From Datura wrightii (Eukaryota; Streptophyta; Magnoliopsida; Solanales; Solanaceae), in contig JASDFA010000001.1 in NCBI GenBank assembly GCA_035772735.1, positions 89,119,501 through 89,183,500 on the forward strand: 64,000 nt of DNA, written 5' to 3'. A program made the translations under genes and the position numbers. This document shows, piece after piece, positions 53,988 to 64,000 of this stretch (position 1 is the first letter of the stretch; each line of letters begins with the position of its first letter). The notes below the pieces were generated by a model that had not been told where the DNA came from, searched no databases, and saw only the letters and a list, made by a program, of their open reading frames with translations.

Positions 53988-56382
53988 TGTCACGCCCAGC
54001 CTTGGGAGGCATGACTGGCACCTGGTGCCCTACTAAGACCCGGACTGTTGAACTACTGAGCCTAAGCACTTCTGGTGCCAGGCTAGCTCTAACTCCGGAT
54101 TCATGGGACCAACGGGCTATATAACGGCTGTACATACAGCCTCCAACTGTACATACAGCCTCCGGCTGACTAGGCCTATAGCCACCTGTAAGAAAATAAC
54201 AGCTGACCAGAACCACAGGAGTATAAAGGAGCCTATACAGGCCGACAAGGCCACCATGCTGACTAGTTTCACTGAAAAGCTGAACTAAATGTTAAACTGC
54301 TCTGTGACCGACAAGGTCACCAACTATCAACTATACAAGGCCCCACACGGCCATCATAAACAAACTAAAACATACACACGGCCTCACACGACTGGTACGA
54401 CTAACCACAGGGAATATACAATCTGCAAGCCTCTAAGAATACTGATAAGATAGTTGGGACAGGGCCCCGACCTGCCCATACTGTACAACAAATGAAAAGA
54501 AATAAACCTCTAGCTGTCTAGCTCCGGATGACAGGATCTGATGACTCTGTGGCTGGCTGGAATTACAAGGGATCGACTCCTCGTCTATGAGTACCTGCAG
54601 GCAAGTAATGAAGCGGCCCCAAACGGGCGTCAGTACCACTGGTACCGAGTATGCAAAGCAAAACTAGACATAACTGAAGATAAATAGTAAACGGGTAGTT
54701 ACTGAAATGACAGAGTATAGCTAAAACTATCTGGAATAACAGAATTTGTACCGAGCTTAATTGTACTGGGAAGAAGATAAGAATCATACTTGTCGATGCA
54801 GCATCCTGCTATTTATCATCTTAATGAGTAACATATATATATATAGATAGATATAGCATACAAGAACCTATACCAGCCCCCATAAGCCGAAACGTGCCAA
54901 TCAACATGCAGTCTATTATACCCCTACCCGGGTCAAACTATCCAAAAATAAATTCACTCCACTCACCTAACAACTACGAGCACTCCGCCGGCCCCCTAGG
55001 TATGCAGCTTGGGCTCTCTGAGCCCCTGACTATAACTGTATCTGAGTCCAGAGGACTCCTGTAACTGTAATCTGAGATCTGTATCTGTAATCTATAATCT
55101 GTGCCCTGGGCGCGAGCGCTCGATAGCGTATGCTATAATGCTGATCAGCCTGCTATGGGGAATGCTGCATCCCATCTTCGTCCTACTGCGGACGGCGTGC
55201 CACTCCTTGGAGTGACGTATCCTCACCCTCTGGCGGGCGAGTCGACACAACTATTAACCCTAGGGCGGCAAGGAAGCTCTAAGGGTGCCCACATAACACA
55301 ATTAGGTCTCAACAAACAACAATAATCACATATAACATGTATAATAAATCTGATATTACTGTTAATGTTTTGATATTCTATTCTGATTCTTTGGTTGAAT
55401 TAAACTGAATCTGGTACTGAGTTTGAAATAATATCTTACGGTTTAATACTGATTTACTAACTTTAATTCTGAATATGGCATAACAATACAAACATACTTA
55501 ATACTCGGCTTATGGAACTTCCTCCTGAAATTTATCCAATTTCACTACACTAGAATTACTAACTTGCCGAAAAAACTGGCTTTACATACCTTAGTTACTG
55601 ACTTCATGACCAACTGGCATAACTCGGCCAATATCTAGCTATTTATTCAAACTGTGTTCATATTTAATGCAATTAGAACTAAATTCATCAATTTTCCAGA
55701 AGGAAACTCTACTTTGAATATATATATAGCCCAAACTTTGACTTATCGAAAAATAGCCGAAAACTCACTATTTCTCGGAAGTCTAGAAGGGAGAAATACT
55801 CACTTTAGGGCTAAGAGCATATTAACTCTAGTTTGGAGTAATTCCACTTACCTTGACTCGGCGGGTCGTCGCTTCGCCGGACGATTCTTGCGAAACTAAC
55901 TCCGCAGGAATGTTCTCTACAGCTTTATACTTCGGTATTCGAAGTTAATTTGAGTTTGGACTGCGTTTGATGGCGTAATCGGAAGGAATTTTACTTCAAA
56001 CCTTCATCCCTAACTGTTGCTGGCCGTTTTCTGGAAATGAAATGATAAGAAATGAAATTAAAACGAAGTGGGGGCTTTATATAGTTGAGGATGGACCTCA
56101 CCTCCGTGACACGCCGGCCAACGCGGAGGTGAGCCCTCCGTGAGACGTTGGCCATCGCGGAGGGGCTTTCCCCGACTTCCTCTTTAAGTTGCATTTGTCG
56201 AATGCGATTTATAAGTCGTATTTGTTGAATGCGATTTATAAGTCGCATTTGCCTTGCGATGCTCCAACTTGGCGCTTGTCCGGTCTTCCCCCGGGCCTTT
56301 CCCTCGCATGTATGGCATTCTAAAACTCTTAACCAACAAGCAAATAGGCCATCTAAATGTCAAGAATTTATGGGGTGTAACA
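53988..56382 (-). mobile_element. F: 5' LTR, Tekay-like
   Basis: 2395 bp, TGTTACACCCCATAAATTC at 56382 to GGCGTGACA at 53988. It contains a duplicated unit CTGTACATACAGCCTCC (54128-54165), repeated CTGTAATCT words (55030-55105) and a short TA run near 54832. No gene is seen; the hypothetical frames are short and unrelated to known TE proteins. Confidence 0.75.
56075..56163 (-). promoter_or_regulatory. F: LTR promoter with Athila-type dyads
   Basis: In element direction CCTCCGCGATGGCC, then CGTCTCACGGAGGG (56145-56132), then CCTCCGCGTTGGCC, then CGTGTCACGGAGG (56113-56101), then CTATATAAAG (56084-56075). The dyad words and their place just before the TATA box are those of the Athila-like A-C and E, although F is a Tekay-type LTR. 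Confidence 0.55.
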
Positions 56383-56390
56383 ATCACACA

Positions 56391-56600
56391 GACCATACCC
56401 ACCTTATACGAGTCGTATGATGTACTCGTAGGTCCTTAGGTAAGTTTTTCTAAACTCTCACTTACAGGTCCATGGGCCGAGTCATAGGATCTTCCTACGA
56501 ATCGTGTTACAAGTGGTGAGGGGTCAAAATCTTTGAATTTATTCGACTCGAACAAGATTCTTTTAAAATCATCCCCTCACCTATTTAAAAGGACAAACCT
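56391..56600 (+). promoter_or_regulatory. G: palindromes and TATA-like box
   Basis: ATACGAGTCGTAT (56406-56418) is a perfect 13-bp dyad with one central base. Degenerate copies follow (TACGAATCGT near 56493, GAGTCATAGG near 56473, ATTCGACTCGAA near 56539), then CTATTTAAAAGGA at 56581-56593. Resembles an LTR promoter or an internal promoter for ORF3; the intervening repeat insertion prevents a decision. Confidence 0.4.
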
Positions 56601-58099
56601 AAAATACACCCCTTTCCCATGCGAACAAAACCAAACCACGAACTACACCTATGAATCCCTCACACCCGTAACTCAAAACAAAGAATAATCGAGCAATTTT
56701 TTTTCCACAAGCAAATTCATCACAATCCTAATTTCGTAATAGCAGTTGAAAAAAGTAACAAGTGTATTGTTTTGAATATCAAGAAAACTTATGTGATTGA
56801 TGTACTGATGCTAAAACCCCTATGAGTCTTCGTTTTTGCTCGAAAAATTTGAAGGAGACAAATGACCAGGGGTATTATTGGACTATGTGCAACTGGGAAA
56901 ACATTTTTAAAGTGGATGAGCTTGTACATTGAAGCATTTAAAATGAGTTACGGGTAGTGACTAAAAAGGGGAGGAATTAGTAGTGTTAAATGGATTAAAT
57001 TACATACCTAGAACTTGGGGAAGACTGATGTTATAGTAATAACTCCTAGATTAGACATAAGGGGGGGGGGGGGGTGAATTGGGTCTAACAAAGTTTTCAC
57101 AAATTAAAAATTAACTTGAATTTTCTTTTACGATGGGAACAGACTGGAACTCTGTTCCTTTGATAAGTGGCCTAATTCAAGTAGTAATAATCAAGTATAG
57201 AAAATAAAGTGAGACAAGAATTTTTACGTGGAAAATCACCCAGGCTCGAATGGGTGTAAAAACCACGACCTACTCCCTAGTAGGATTTCAACTTAACTCC
57301 ACTAAACATAGAGCCAAATTTGGATAGCAAACCCCAGCAATCCAAGGACCTACCCTTAAGCCCTTATAAAGTTCCTAACCTGTATAAACTACCTTTGGTT
57401 TAACAAGATGAACTTTAACACAATTACAACTGAAGAAAAACATAACTGAAACAAAACAGGTTCAATGATTCACTAAAAATTGACACTAGACCTAGACTGT
57501 AATGGAATAGACTTAGGGGACAGCTTCTAGGACCGATCAACTCTTCTTCAACTTGAATGCCAATTGAAAGCTCAAGAACTATGGACTTTGCTGAAGATAT
57601 TTTGTGAGTGAATGACTTTCAGTATGTGGTAGATACTTTATTTATAGCACACGAATGCCCAATTTGTCTTATACTAGAAGAAGGAAACTTTGGACTCCTT
57701 TTCCTTTCTTCAAAGATCTTGTTGACTCCAAATAGGTTTCCACAAAATCTTCCCTTTTCAGCCTACAATCTAATTCATTCCTTAGGAAAAGGATTCCTTT
57801 CCTTATAGAATCCTTGTTGACTTTTGTTTCCTTTTTCCTATTTCCGGCAAATAATTCGAGACACTAAAGCAACAAATAAGTAGCACACGTTTTATGGAAA
57901 TCACGTACCAATTAGTAATCAACCAAGTATACCATATCAATTCTTAATTGGCCTAGCATTTATGTGTCAAGCACATTTTTAACTTATCATCAAATATCAT
58001 TAAAACCAATTCCAACAACTAAGTACCCAAATCATGAATAAGAATCCCTGTAAACTAGACCAAAATTGAATAAGCCAAGAATAGAGGTATGAAACACAA
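56601..58099. other. Unassigned repeat-like stretch with G14 run
   Basis: No supported gene. A run of 14 G lies at 57061-57074. From there to about 57850 the sequence has the feel of a separate inserted repeat (GTGAATTGGGTC after the G run; CCTACTCCCTAGTAGG inverted repeat at 57268-57283), but I cannot name it. The rest is AT-rich and featureless. Confidence 0.4.
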
Positions 58100-58102
58100 T
58101 AT

Positions 58103-58410
58103 GGTTTGCGGGTTCTCAACACGAGTCGTACTGTGCATTTGTATCAAAAGTATTAACAAGGTGAAGCCCAGATGAGGCAGAAAGGTCCTTCCTATGACTC
58201 GTGGAGCCGACCTATGGTTCATACCATGAGTCATGGAAAAATATAGAGAAAATTGCAATGTAGGGGCATCCTCATACGACTCAAGGTACGGGTCGTACCT
58301 TCGTGGTACGAGTTGTACCTTCATGGTATATGTAGTACCTATGAGTCGTAATGGAGCATATACAATTTTTGGGAATTCATACAAGTTGTACCTCCAATGT
58401 ACGACCCGTA
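58103..58410 (+). promoter_or_regulatory. G: palindrome zone upstream of ORF3
   Basis: Repeated TACGACTCGTA-type dyads: CACGAGTCGTA (58121), AAGGTACG-GGT-CGTACCTT (58283-58301, 8-bp arms), GGTACGAGTTGTACC (about 58305), TACAAGTTGTACC (about 58380) and TACGACCCGTA (about 58400). The same words recur just before the TATA box of the G LTR. Confidence 0.55.
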
Positions 58411-58491
58411 GTTGGATATTGAGAATTTATCTCCTTGTTTTACTTTCTTAGATATGGGATTCTAACCCTCTTCTATACAAGTACAACGACG

Positions 58492-60329
58492 ATGAACCGC
58501 AAAGCATCAAAAGCATCTGCTCAGAGGATATTACATGATGAAACATTTGAGCTTGAGCCAAAGCAAGAAGGCCACTCCGCTAGTGGTTTAGTTAAGGAGT
58601 ACTAGGTTGATACATCTGACACTGATGGAACTAGAACCACTAGGGCAAAGGAAAAAGCACAAGCCATCGCAGCTATTGCCACATTAGTCCAAGCTCCCCA
58701 GTCTGAGGAGGGAGCTAAAAAAGGTAATCAGGAGTCGAGAAGTGGCTCAAATGCAGAAAACGGGTCTGAGGAGACCCAATCTAGAGAAGCCATTGGTAGT
58801 GATAACTCATAGGAGGAGGCTCCTAATGATGAACAAGAACAGACTCCGTCCAAAGAAAACTGCATAGCTCGGTGGAGATTGCCGGGAGCTAGAGAAATTT
58901 ATGAACAAGTCACTTCTCTCACCGCCAAAAACAAGCTGAGGCAGAGCATCCAGGAAGAACTGCAGATCCTCACAAACTCAATGAATGAAGTTGAGGAGAT
59001 AAAGTGGATATTCAGCTTCTATGGCTTCAAGTGGATGGCCAAGATCTAACTCAGTATACTGCAGAATTGGTTCGGTGTTCTACGCCAACTATTTGGCCAC
59101 CATGGAACAAAAGGCTTAAGAGGAGCAGAAAGTAAAAGAGCAGCCCCGACTGGAGAATGTCTTGGTGCGAGGATGAGATGTAGACATTTCAGAGCGGACC
59201 ATCTCTCAGGTTGTGTATGGACCACAATTCCTACCTACACAGATGAAGTTGGAGTATGAGTACGGGGTGGAGGCAATGAAGCAAATTAGGTAGTTGGGGT
59301 TGAAGGAAAGGCAGAGGCAGTTGCAATGGTTGGCGGGTGTGATTGCTGTGGATAAGGAGGAATTGAGTGGGTTACTGGTAGAAAACAGGTTATAAAGAAC
59401 TCACTAAACTTCATAGCCAAAGCATGCTGGAAACTAGTACGCCACCAGTTAGCACCCACAGTTAATGACAACACATTGAGTGCTGACAGAGCAGCTTTGG
59501 TGACATGCCTCATGTCCCGATATCCTATCAAATCCCAAAGATCATCGCAGAAGAGATACGAGATCGGGGGTGGATTGAGCACTACCATCCCATTCACGAG
59601 TTTTGTCTTCAGATTATGCACAGGGAAGGGGTGCCAATACCACGGGGTGAGGAGCATCTGATCGGAGGGCAGAGGATAGCAGACATCAGGTTTATCCAGG
59701 ATGAAATGAACCCGGTGAGTCAAGCCTGGCTTCCCACAACAGTTCCATTGGTCTAGCTAGTAGGGGGCACACAGGTGAATGCCCCTACCTTACAGAAGTA
59801 GAGGGAGACACCGTCTACAGATGTCGGTCGTTCAGAGGCAGCTCCTAGCACTACAGTTATGCCACAACCTAGCCTGCAACCTCAGACTCCAGCAGGTCAT
59901 GTCTTAGTACCCTAGGACTTCCTCCAAAAATTGGCCAAAAGGTTAACCATGGCTAAAAGAAAAATTCAAGCTATGATGGAAAACGTGAAGCCATGGGTCA
60001 AAGCAGAAATAGACACACCAGCTCAATCCTTACATGTTCGCCTGGATGGATTTGAGAGCTAGTTCAACATGCGTATGGTAGAGCAGATGGATACCAGCAG
60101 TCTTCGTGAGGAGTTGGGGGCTCTTCGGAGCGAAGTAGCTGAGTTGTCATCACGACAACCGGCAGTCATAATAGCCCCCATTCTTCCACACCTCGATGAA
60201 GATCTAGATGAGGAAATTGATTTGGTGGCTTATTGGGAGCTAACGACAGCTACTGGATACAAGGGAAAGAAAAGACTTCCAAGGATGTTGGAGAAGAGTT
60301 TGAGGAAGAAAAAGAAGAAGGAGAGATGA
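58492..60329 (+). pseudogene. G: ORF3, decayed
   Basis: Begins MNRKASKASAQRILHDETFE at 58492. In-frame stops lie near 58603, 58810 and 59047, and frameshifts near 59050, 59390 and 59530. Readable pieces in order: an acidic, Ser/Glu-rich N-terminus; IYEQVTSLTAKNKLRQSI; YGFKWMAKI; RFYANYLATMEQKA (like REFYANW in A-C); NFIAKACWKLVRHQLAPTV; LSADRAALVTCLMSRYPI (like DRVCLVYALMKGLEIN); ADIRFIQDEMN; then a coiled-coil-like EELGALRSEVAELSSRQ, an acidic DEDLDEEID and a basic end (SLRKKKKKER). Same protein family as ORF3 of A-C at low similarity. Function unknown. Confidence 0.7.
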
Positions 60330-62186
60330 GAACGCAAGCGAGCCAGAGCAGAGAGCCTGCATACTCATGACTCACATTTGTAAGAGCTACAAGAGTGAGC
60401 TAGAGGAGCAGGCGGCTCCACCATGACTCAGCCTGGTCTTGCTAGTGGCCGGGACCCTTCGGGCGAGCCACCTTCAGACACAATTAACACAGAGGCCATG
60501 GAAGTGGCCAAGACTACTGAGGGGGTAACCACTCCCCCTACGGATACTACATTGAGTGCACTGGCCACCACTAGCGCCACGATTATAGTAGAGGTACCTC
60601 CTCTGCAAGATGACAGGAGCGCTTAGAGCACCACAGGTATGTTCCTTTCCCTTTGTTCTTGTAGTTCATGCTTTAGGGATGAAGCTCAATTTTCAAAAAG
60701 GGGAGGGGGTGTACTTGTGATTTTTGGATTTGTCTGAGGGTTTTTCTTGCGTGTTTCTTTTCCCCCAGGCATGCTATCTAGTAGAACCAGCATGTTTAGG
60801 ATTTTATTTTATTATTTTGTGATTTTTGTTTAATTAGGAAATAACTTAGAAGTACTTAGCCAATGAAAGTGCACTAGTTTTGGATTTTTGAAAATAATTG
60901 ACCCTGTTTAAAATTTTTGATGCACTAGCTATGTATTTTTGACTCCATGCATGATTTTTGTGGATCTTTTGATGTCATTTAGTTTATTAGAATGAGGAGT
61001 CTTGTTAAGCCATGTGTAAAACATATAGGTATGGTGAATATAAGTTATGTGCCATGAGTGAGTGAGGTGTAATACTTAGTTCAGTATTGTGTTGAAGGTC
61101 TAGAACTTGCCTGGTTGGTCTTTTCATAGGATAATGATTGTTGGTTAGGATATGATCATAGGCTGTTCTTTTTTAAGCTCACTTTTAGCCTAAATAACCC
61201 TACCAAAATCATATGATTCCCCTGATACCAATTTTGAGCCTTTAATAGACCATTTTTCTTTGATTAACCAATGAACAGTACCCATTTTTTACAATGAATC
61301 TATTTTGGCCCTGGTCTTTCCTTAGATATTGTGAACCTCAGCATAGGCAAAATGCCTAAGTTGAGGGTGTCTAGAGTAAGGGTGCATGAATGGTGGGAAC
61401 GAGAAAAGGGAGAAGAAAAGAGAAAAGGTTAAAGATGAGGTGTGGTGTAAAAAAAAGATGAAAAAGTTGAAAAAACTTGAAAACTAAAATTCAAAAGAAA
61501 AAAAATATAAAATGCTTGAAGAAGTTGAAAATACACCACACCCATACAAATGCACATAAAAGAGGTGAAAAAGGAGGAAAAGGAATGAAAAGCATAGAGG
61601 GTAAAATAGGTGAATGGTAAAGCCAATGCATGTAAGGCAAGGAAGGAATAGTAACTTAAAAATTTCTCATATTTATCATGTCCATCCCTAGAGCCTACAT
61701 TACAAGCCACAGTAAACCCTATAGTGATCCTAATCTAACTATCTGATAGACCGAAGAAGAGAAAACAAGGGCAAGCCTATGGTATCTAATCCATAGTACT
61801 TGAAACTTCTTTGTGAGAGTAAGCGTCTCACTTGTTTAGTCCCATGCAATATCTGACACTATATTTGTGAGTGGGGACCTCATTTGTTGTAAGGGTACAT
61901 GGATTATGTTTACTTTTACCATTGGTCTATGTTAAAAGCATCGGTTATGACTTGATTTCCTATCAATAGCTAGATGACATGTCTTGATTTTATCATGTTT
62001 TGTGGTTGCTTGTAGTACATTAGCTGGTGTTAGTTCATGGAAAAAGGGTTAGAAGTTGTTAAATGTATAGTGCAAGTTTTGTTTTGTATTGGTTGTAATA
62101 TTGTAGGTTTATTTTCTAGTTGAGCATTGTATTTAGTTTTTCTTTTCTTTTCCTAAGGACATGCAAAAGTCTTAAGTTGAGGGTGT
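60330..62186 (+). other. G: 3' non-coding region with purine tract
   Basis: No supported gene. One short frame at 60423-60626 (Thr/Ser-rich) follows ORF3 and could be its worn end. Shared blocks with A, B and E lie near 61099 and 61769-61782. A purine-rich run is at 61380-61640. TAAGTTGAGGGTG occurs twice, at about 61357 and at 62173-62185, the second being the likely polypurine tract before the LTR. Confidence 0.65.
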
Positions 62187-63684
62187 TGATGTGTTGTGAG
62201 TTTACAACACTTTCAATGCTCAAAACTGAAAAAATAGCATGGACTTAGGTATGTTTATATGAATATAAGGCACTTTTTCTTTGGCTATAGGATAAATAGG
62301 TGTTGGATCAAAAAGTGCAAAAGATAGCATGAAAGTGCAGAAAATAGGCTTAAGTCACAAGTCTCAGTATGAGCCGTAGGTTGATGCTACAATCCATGTT
62401 GAAGATTGCGAAAAGCTTTAGAAGGCTATGTTATGAAGAGTGCATCCTACGACTCTCAGTATGAGTCATACAACGCTTGTACATGCTGTGGCATTGGGTC
62501 GTGAAATGATTCAGAAGATTTGCACAAGAGGCTGACTCTTGACACGGATAGATATTACGAGTTGTGGCGTCAAGGTACGAGTCGTACCATCACACTCGTG
62601 AAGAACTTCAGAAGAATTGAGAATTCCCAGAGTCAAACAACAAAAGCACAATACGACTCGTAGGGAGCATGTACAAGTCGTACCAAGGTAAAACACTTAA
62701 ATTTAAACCGGCCAAGAACATACGGGGAGTAGGTACGACCCATAAAAACCTGCTATGGGTCGTAGGATCGATCGTGGCACAAGTGACACAAGTTATGGAA
62801 ATTCACCCTGTTAGCCTAGGAAAAGAATTTTTATGTCTGTATAAATACACTTTATATTTTATTTTCATAAGGGGAGATGTTGGAAGTAGTTAAAGAAGGT
62901 TAGGACATAAGAAAAAACATAGAATTGAGTTGATTGACTTGTGATCAATCTTTTCTTGATTTCTTTCTTGATCTTTGTGAATTGTTCTTGAGTTATTTCA
63001 TATATAATCAAAGAAGCTTTTCTCTCATCTATGATTGTAAGTATTGATTTATATATTTAATGATGAATGCATATCACAACCTTGCAACTATGAGAGGATA
63101 TAACATCCATAGCTAGGGTTGTGGGAACCATTGTCGATTAACAAGCTAGGGTTACATAAAGTGATTTAAAACCAATGTAAAACACTTGTACTGTATTCTC
63201 TTCATGCTTAAAAGTTTCTTCACTGAGGTAGAGATTAGGAAAAGAGAATTACAACAAAGCCTTGATCTTGATGATCATTGTACTAACTTGGGCTGTGGTT
63301 ACATGATAGTTATATTTGGTACAAATTGATTACGGTTAAATTGAAATCGCTCATGAGACCTGACCTGGTGATTGAGTATAGCCATACACGAGGGACAAAC
63401 AATTCATTTGGATGAACTTTAGCTATCAATTTTACAAGTAAGCATTGGTGATAATCACGTATGTATACCTGAAGCAGTTATGGACCCATGGGGAACACAA
63501 ACCCTAGTTATCCTTCATTCTTTATTTCAGCCAAAATTTTAACAGTTGTTTTGGTTATTGCTTTCTTTAGAACACCCAATTTGGAGTAACTACCCAACAA
63601 GTTCACTTACTGGCTTTAGTCTAGCTCTTCCATATTCCCTATGGGTTTGACCCCAACCTCTTAGTTGGGTTCTTTATTGACAAT
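62187..63684 (+). mobile_element. G: 3' LTR
   Basis: Starts TGATGTGTTGTGAG after the purine tract. The inverted repeat GTGTTGT/ACAACAC (62191-62210) marks its first bases. The right end is not certain: LTR-like sequence runs to about 63684, where T3 gag begins, so it may be cut short. Confidence 0.6.
62574..62848 (+). promoter_or_regulatory. G: LTR promoter, palindromes plus TATA box
   Basis: GGTACGAGTCGTACC (62574-62588, perfect 15-bp dyad), TACGACTCGTA (62652-62662, perfect 11-bp dyad), TACGACCCATA/TATGGGTCGTA (62734-62744 and 62754-62764, perfect 11-bp arms, 9-base loop), then TATAAATAC at 62840-62848. Confidence 0.6.
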
Positions 63685-64000
63685 GTCTGCTTCATACTTT
63701 CGTAAGAGGTATGGTTTGAGCGTTATCAATGTCCGTCCCCTGATCTATGATGAGAGAACCCATAACTGTCTATTCGAGCCCTCTTGGCCTCCCTCTCTCT
63801 CAGATGCATCACCTCCATCTATTGGGCATACAAAACAAATCGACGAAAGTCAATTTCCTAATGAAGTATAGCAGTCCTTCAATCCTTGATCAGGTAGTTT
63901 GCTACTTCGTGCACAAACCTGCTCACCTGAGCTCTCTAATTAGCCACTAGCTTTGGTGCATATTTTAACAGATGATTGAACTCTAAAGATTACTCTTGGA
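63685..64000 (-). pseudogene. T3: Tekay-like gag fragment
   Basis: Read on the - strand, this aligns with T2 gag at about 4615-4910: a GTATAC..TTGGAGTTC-like start, ATGCACC.GAG, GTG.GCAGGTTTGTGCACG..., TACGCCCAGCAGATGGAGG (here GTATGCCCAATAGATGGAGG), GAGGCCAAGAGGGC.CG. The frame has stops. The + strand hypothetical ORFs over this stretch are shadows. The rest of the element lies right of the window. Confidence 0.7.

Larger units (their letters stand above)
56383..63684 (+). mobile_element. G: Athila-like lineage, 3' half
   Basis: A + strand element of which the window holds a promoter-like zone (56391-56600), an unassigned stretch with a G run, a palindrome zone (58100-58410), ORF3 (58492-60329), a 3' non-coding region and a 3' LTR from 62187. 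The left part is cut by F and the LTR end by T3. Gag-pol is not in the window. It is placed with Athila-like elements by ORF3 and by 3' blocks shared with A, B and E (TAGAACTTGCCTGGTTGG near 61099, GGGCAAGCCTATGG at 61769). Confidence 0.65.

Noticed and set aside
54832..54860. TA/GATA microsatellite as a regulatory site
   Set aside because: Short simple repeat with no conserved context.
63665..63950. Plus-strand frames at the right end
   Set aside because: The coding signal is on the other strand: decayed Tekay gag of T3.

Overview
The window is plant nuclear repeat DNA with no host gene that I can support. It is a nest of LTR retrotransposons of two Ty3/gypsy types. One is a Tekay/Del-like chromovirus (LTRs of about 2.3-2.5 kb, TGT..ACA ends, polyprotein with a C-terminal chromodomain). 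The other is Athila-like (LTRs of about 1.4-1.6 kb, primer site matching the 3' end of tRNA-Asp, gag-pro-pol followed by an extra ORF, called ORF3 here). The protein and LTR styles look like a eudicot, most likely Solanaceae, and the density of nesting suggests pericentromeric heterochromatin. Both are inferences.

Layout. T1 (1-3085, + strand) is the end of a Tekay-like element: an RNase H fragment and a complete 3' LTR. T2 (3086-38517, + strand) is a second Tekay-like element. Its 5' LTR is partial, its polyprotein is decayed, and its 3' LTR is complete but split. Element A (7369-17103, - strand, Athila-like, TSD AAGGT) sits inside the integrase region of T2. Element E (20361-37896, + strand, Athila-like, TSD ATTAT) sits inside the 3' LTR of T2. 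Element B (25525-35318, - strand, Athila-like, near-perfect TSD) sits inside the 3' non-coding part of E. D (38518-43521, + strand) is an old Athila-like element that appears to be the target of T2. So the nest is four deep: D, T2, E, B.

Element C (43522-52900, - strand) is the best-preserved Athila-like copy. It has gag, protease, RT, RNase H and integrase in one frame, broken by one UAG and one UGA, and it has lost its 3' end. F (52901-56382, - strand) is a small Tekay-type LTR element with no coding capacity. G (56383-63684, + strand) is the 3' half of another Athila-like lineage (ORF3, 3' non-coding region, LTR). T3 (63685-64000, - strand) is a Tekay gag fragment running off the window.

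How the parts relate. Only C carries reverse transcriptase and integrase; A, B, D and E keep gag-protease but have lost pol. A, B, C, D and G carry ORF3 or traces of it. In A, B and C, ORF3 sits behind what looks like its own internal promoter: paired dyad motifs, a TATA-like box, a short leader and a conserved intron of about 700 nt. The same dyad motifs stand just upstream of the TATA box in the LTRs of the same elements. D and G show the same layout with different dyad words. Just after the gag-pol stop codon, A, B, C, D and E share two adjacent stem-loops whose stems differ by compensating changes. These two features (palindrome-TATA modules tied to ORF3, and the post-pol stem-loop pair) are the observations most worth following.
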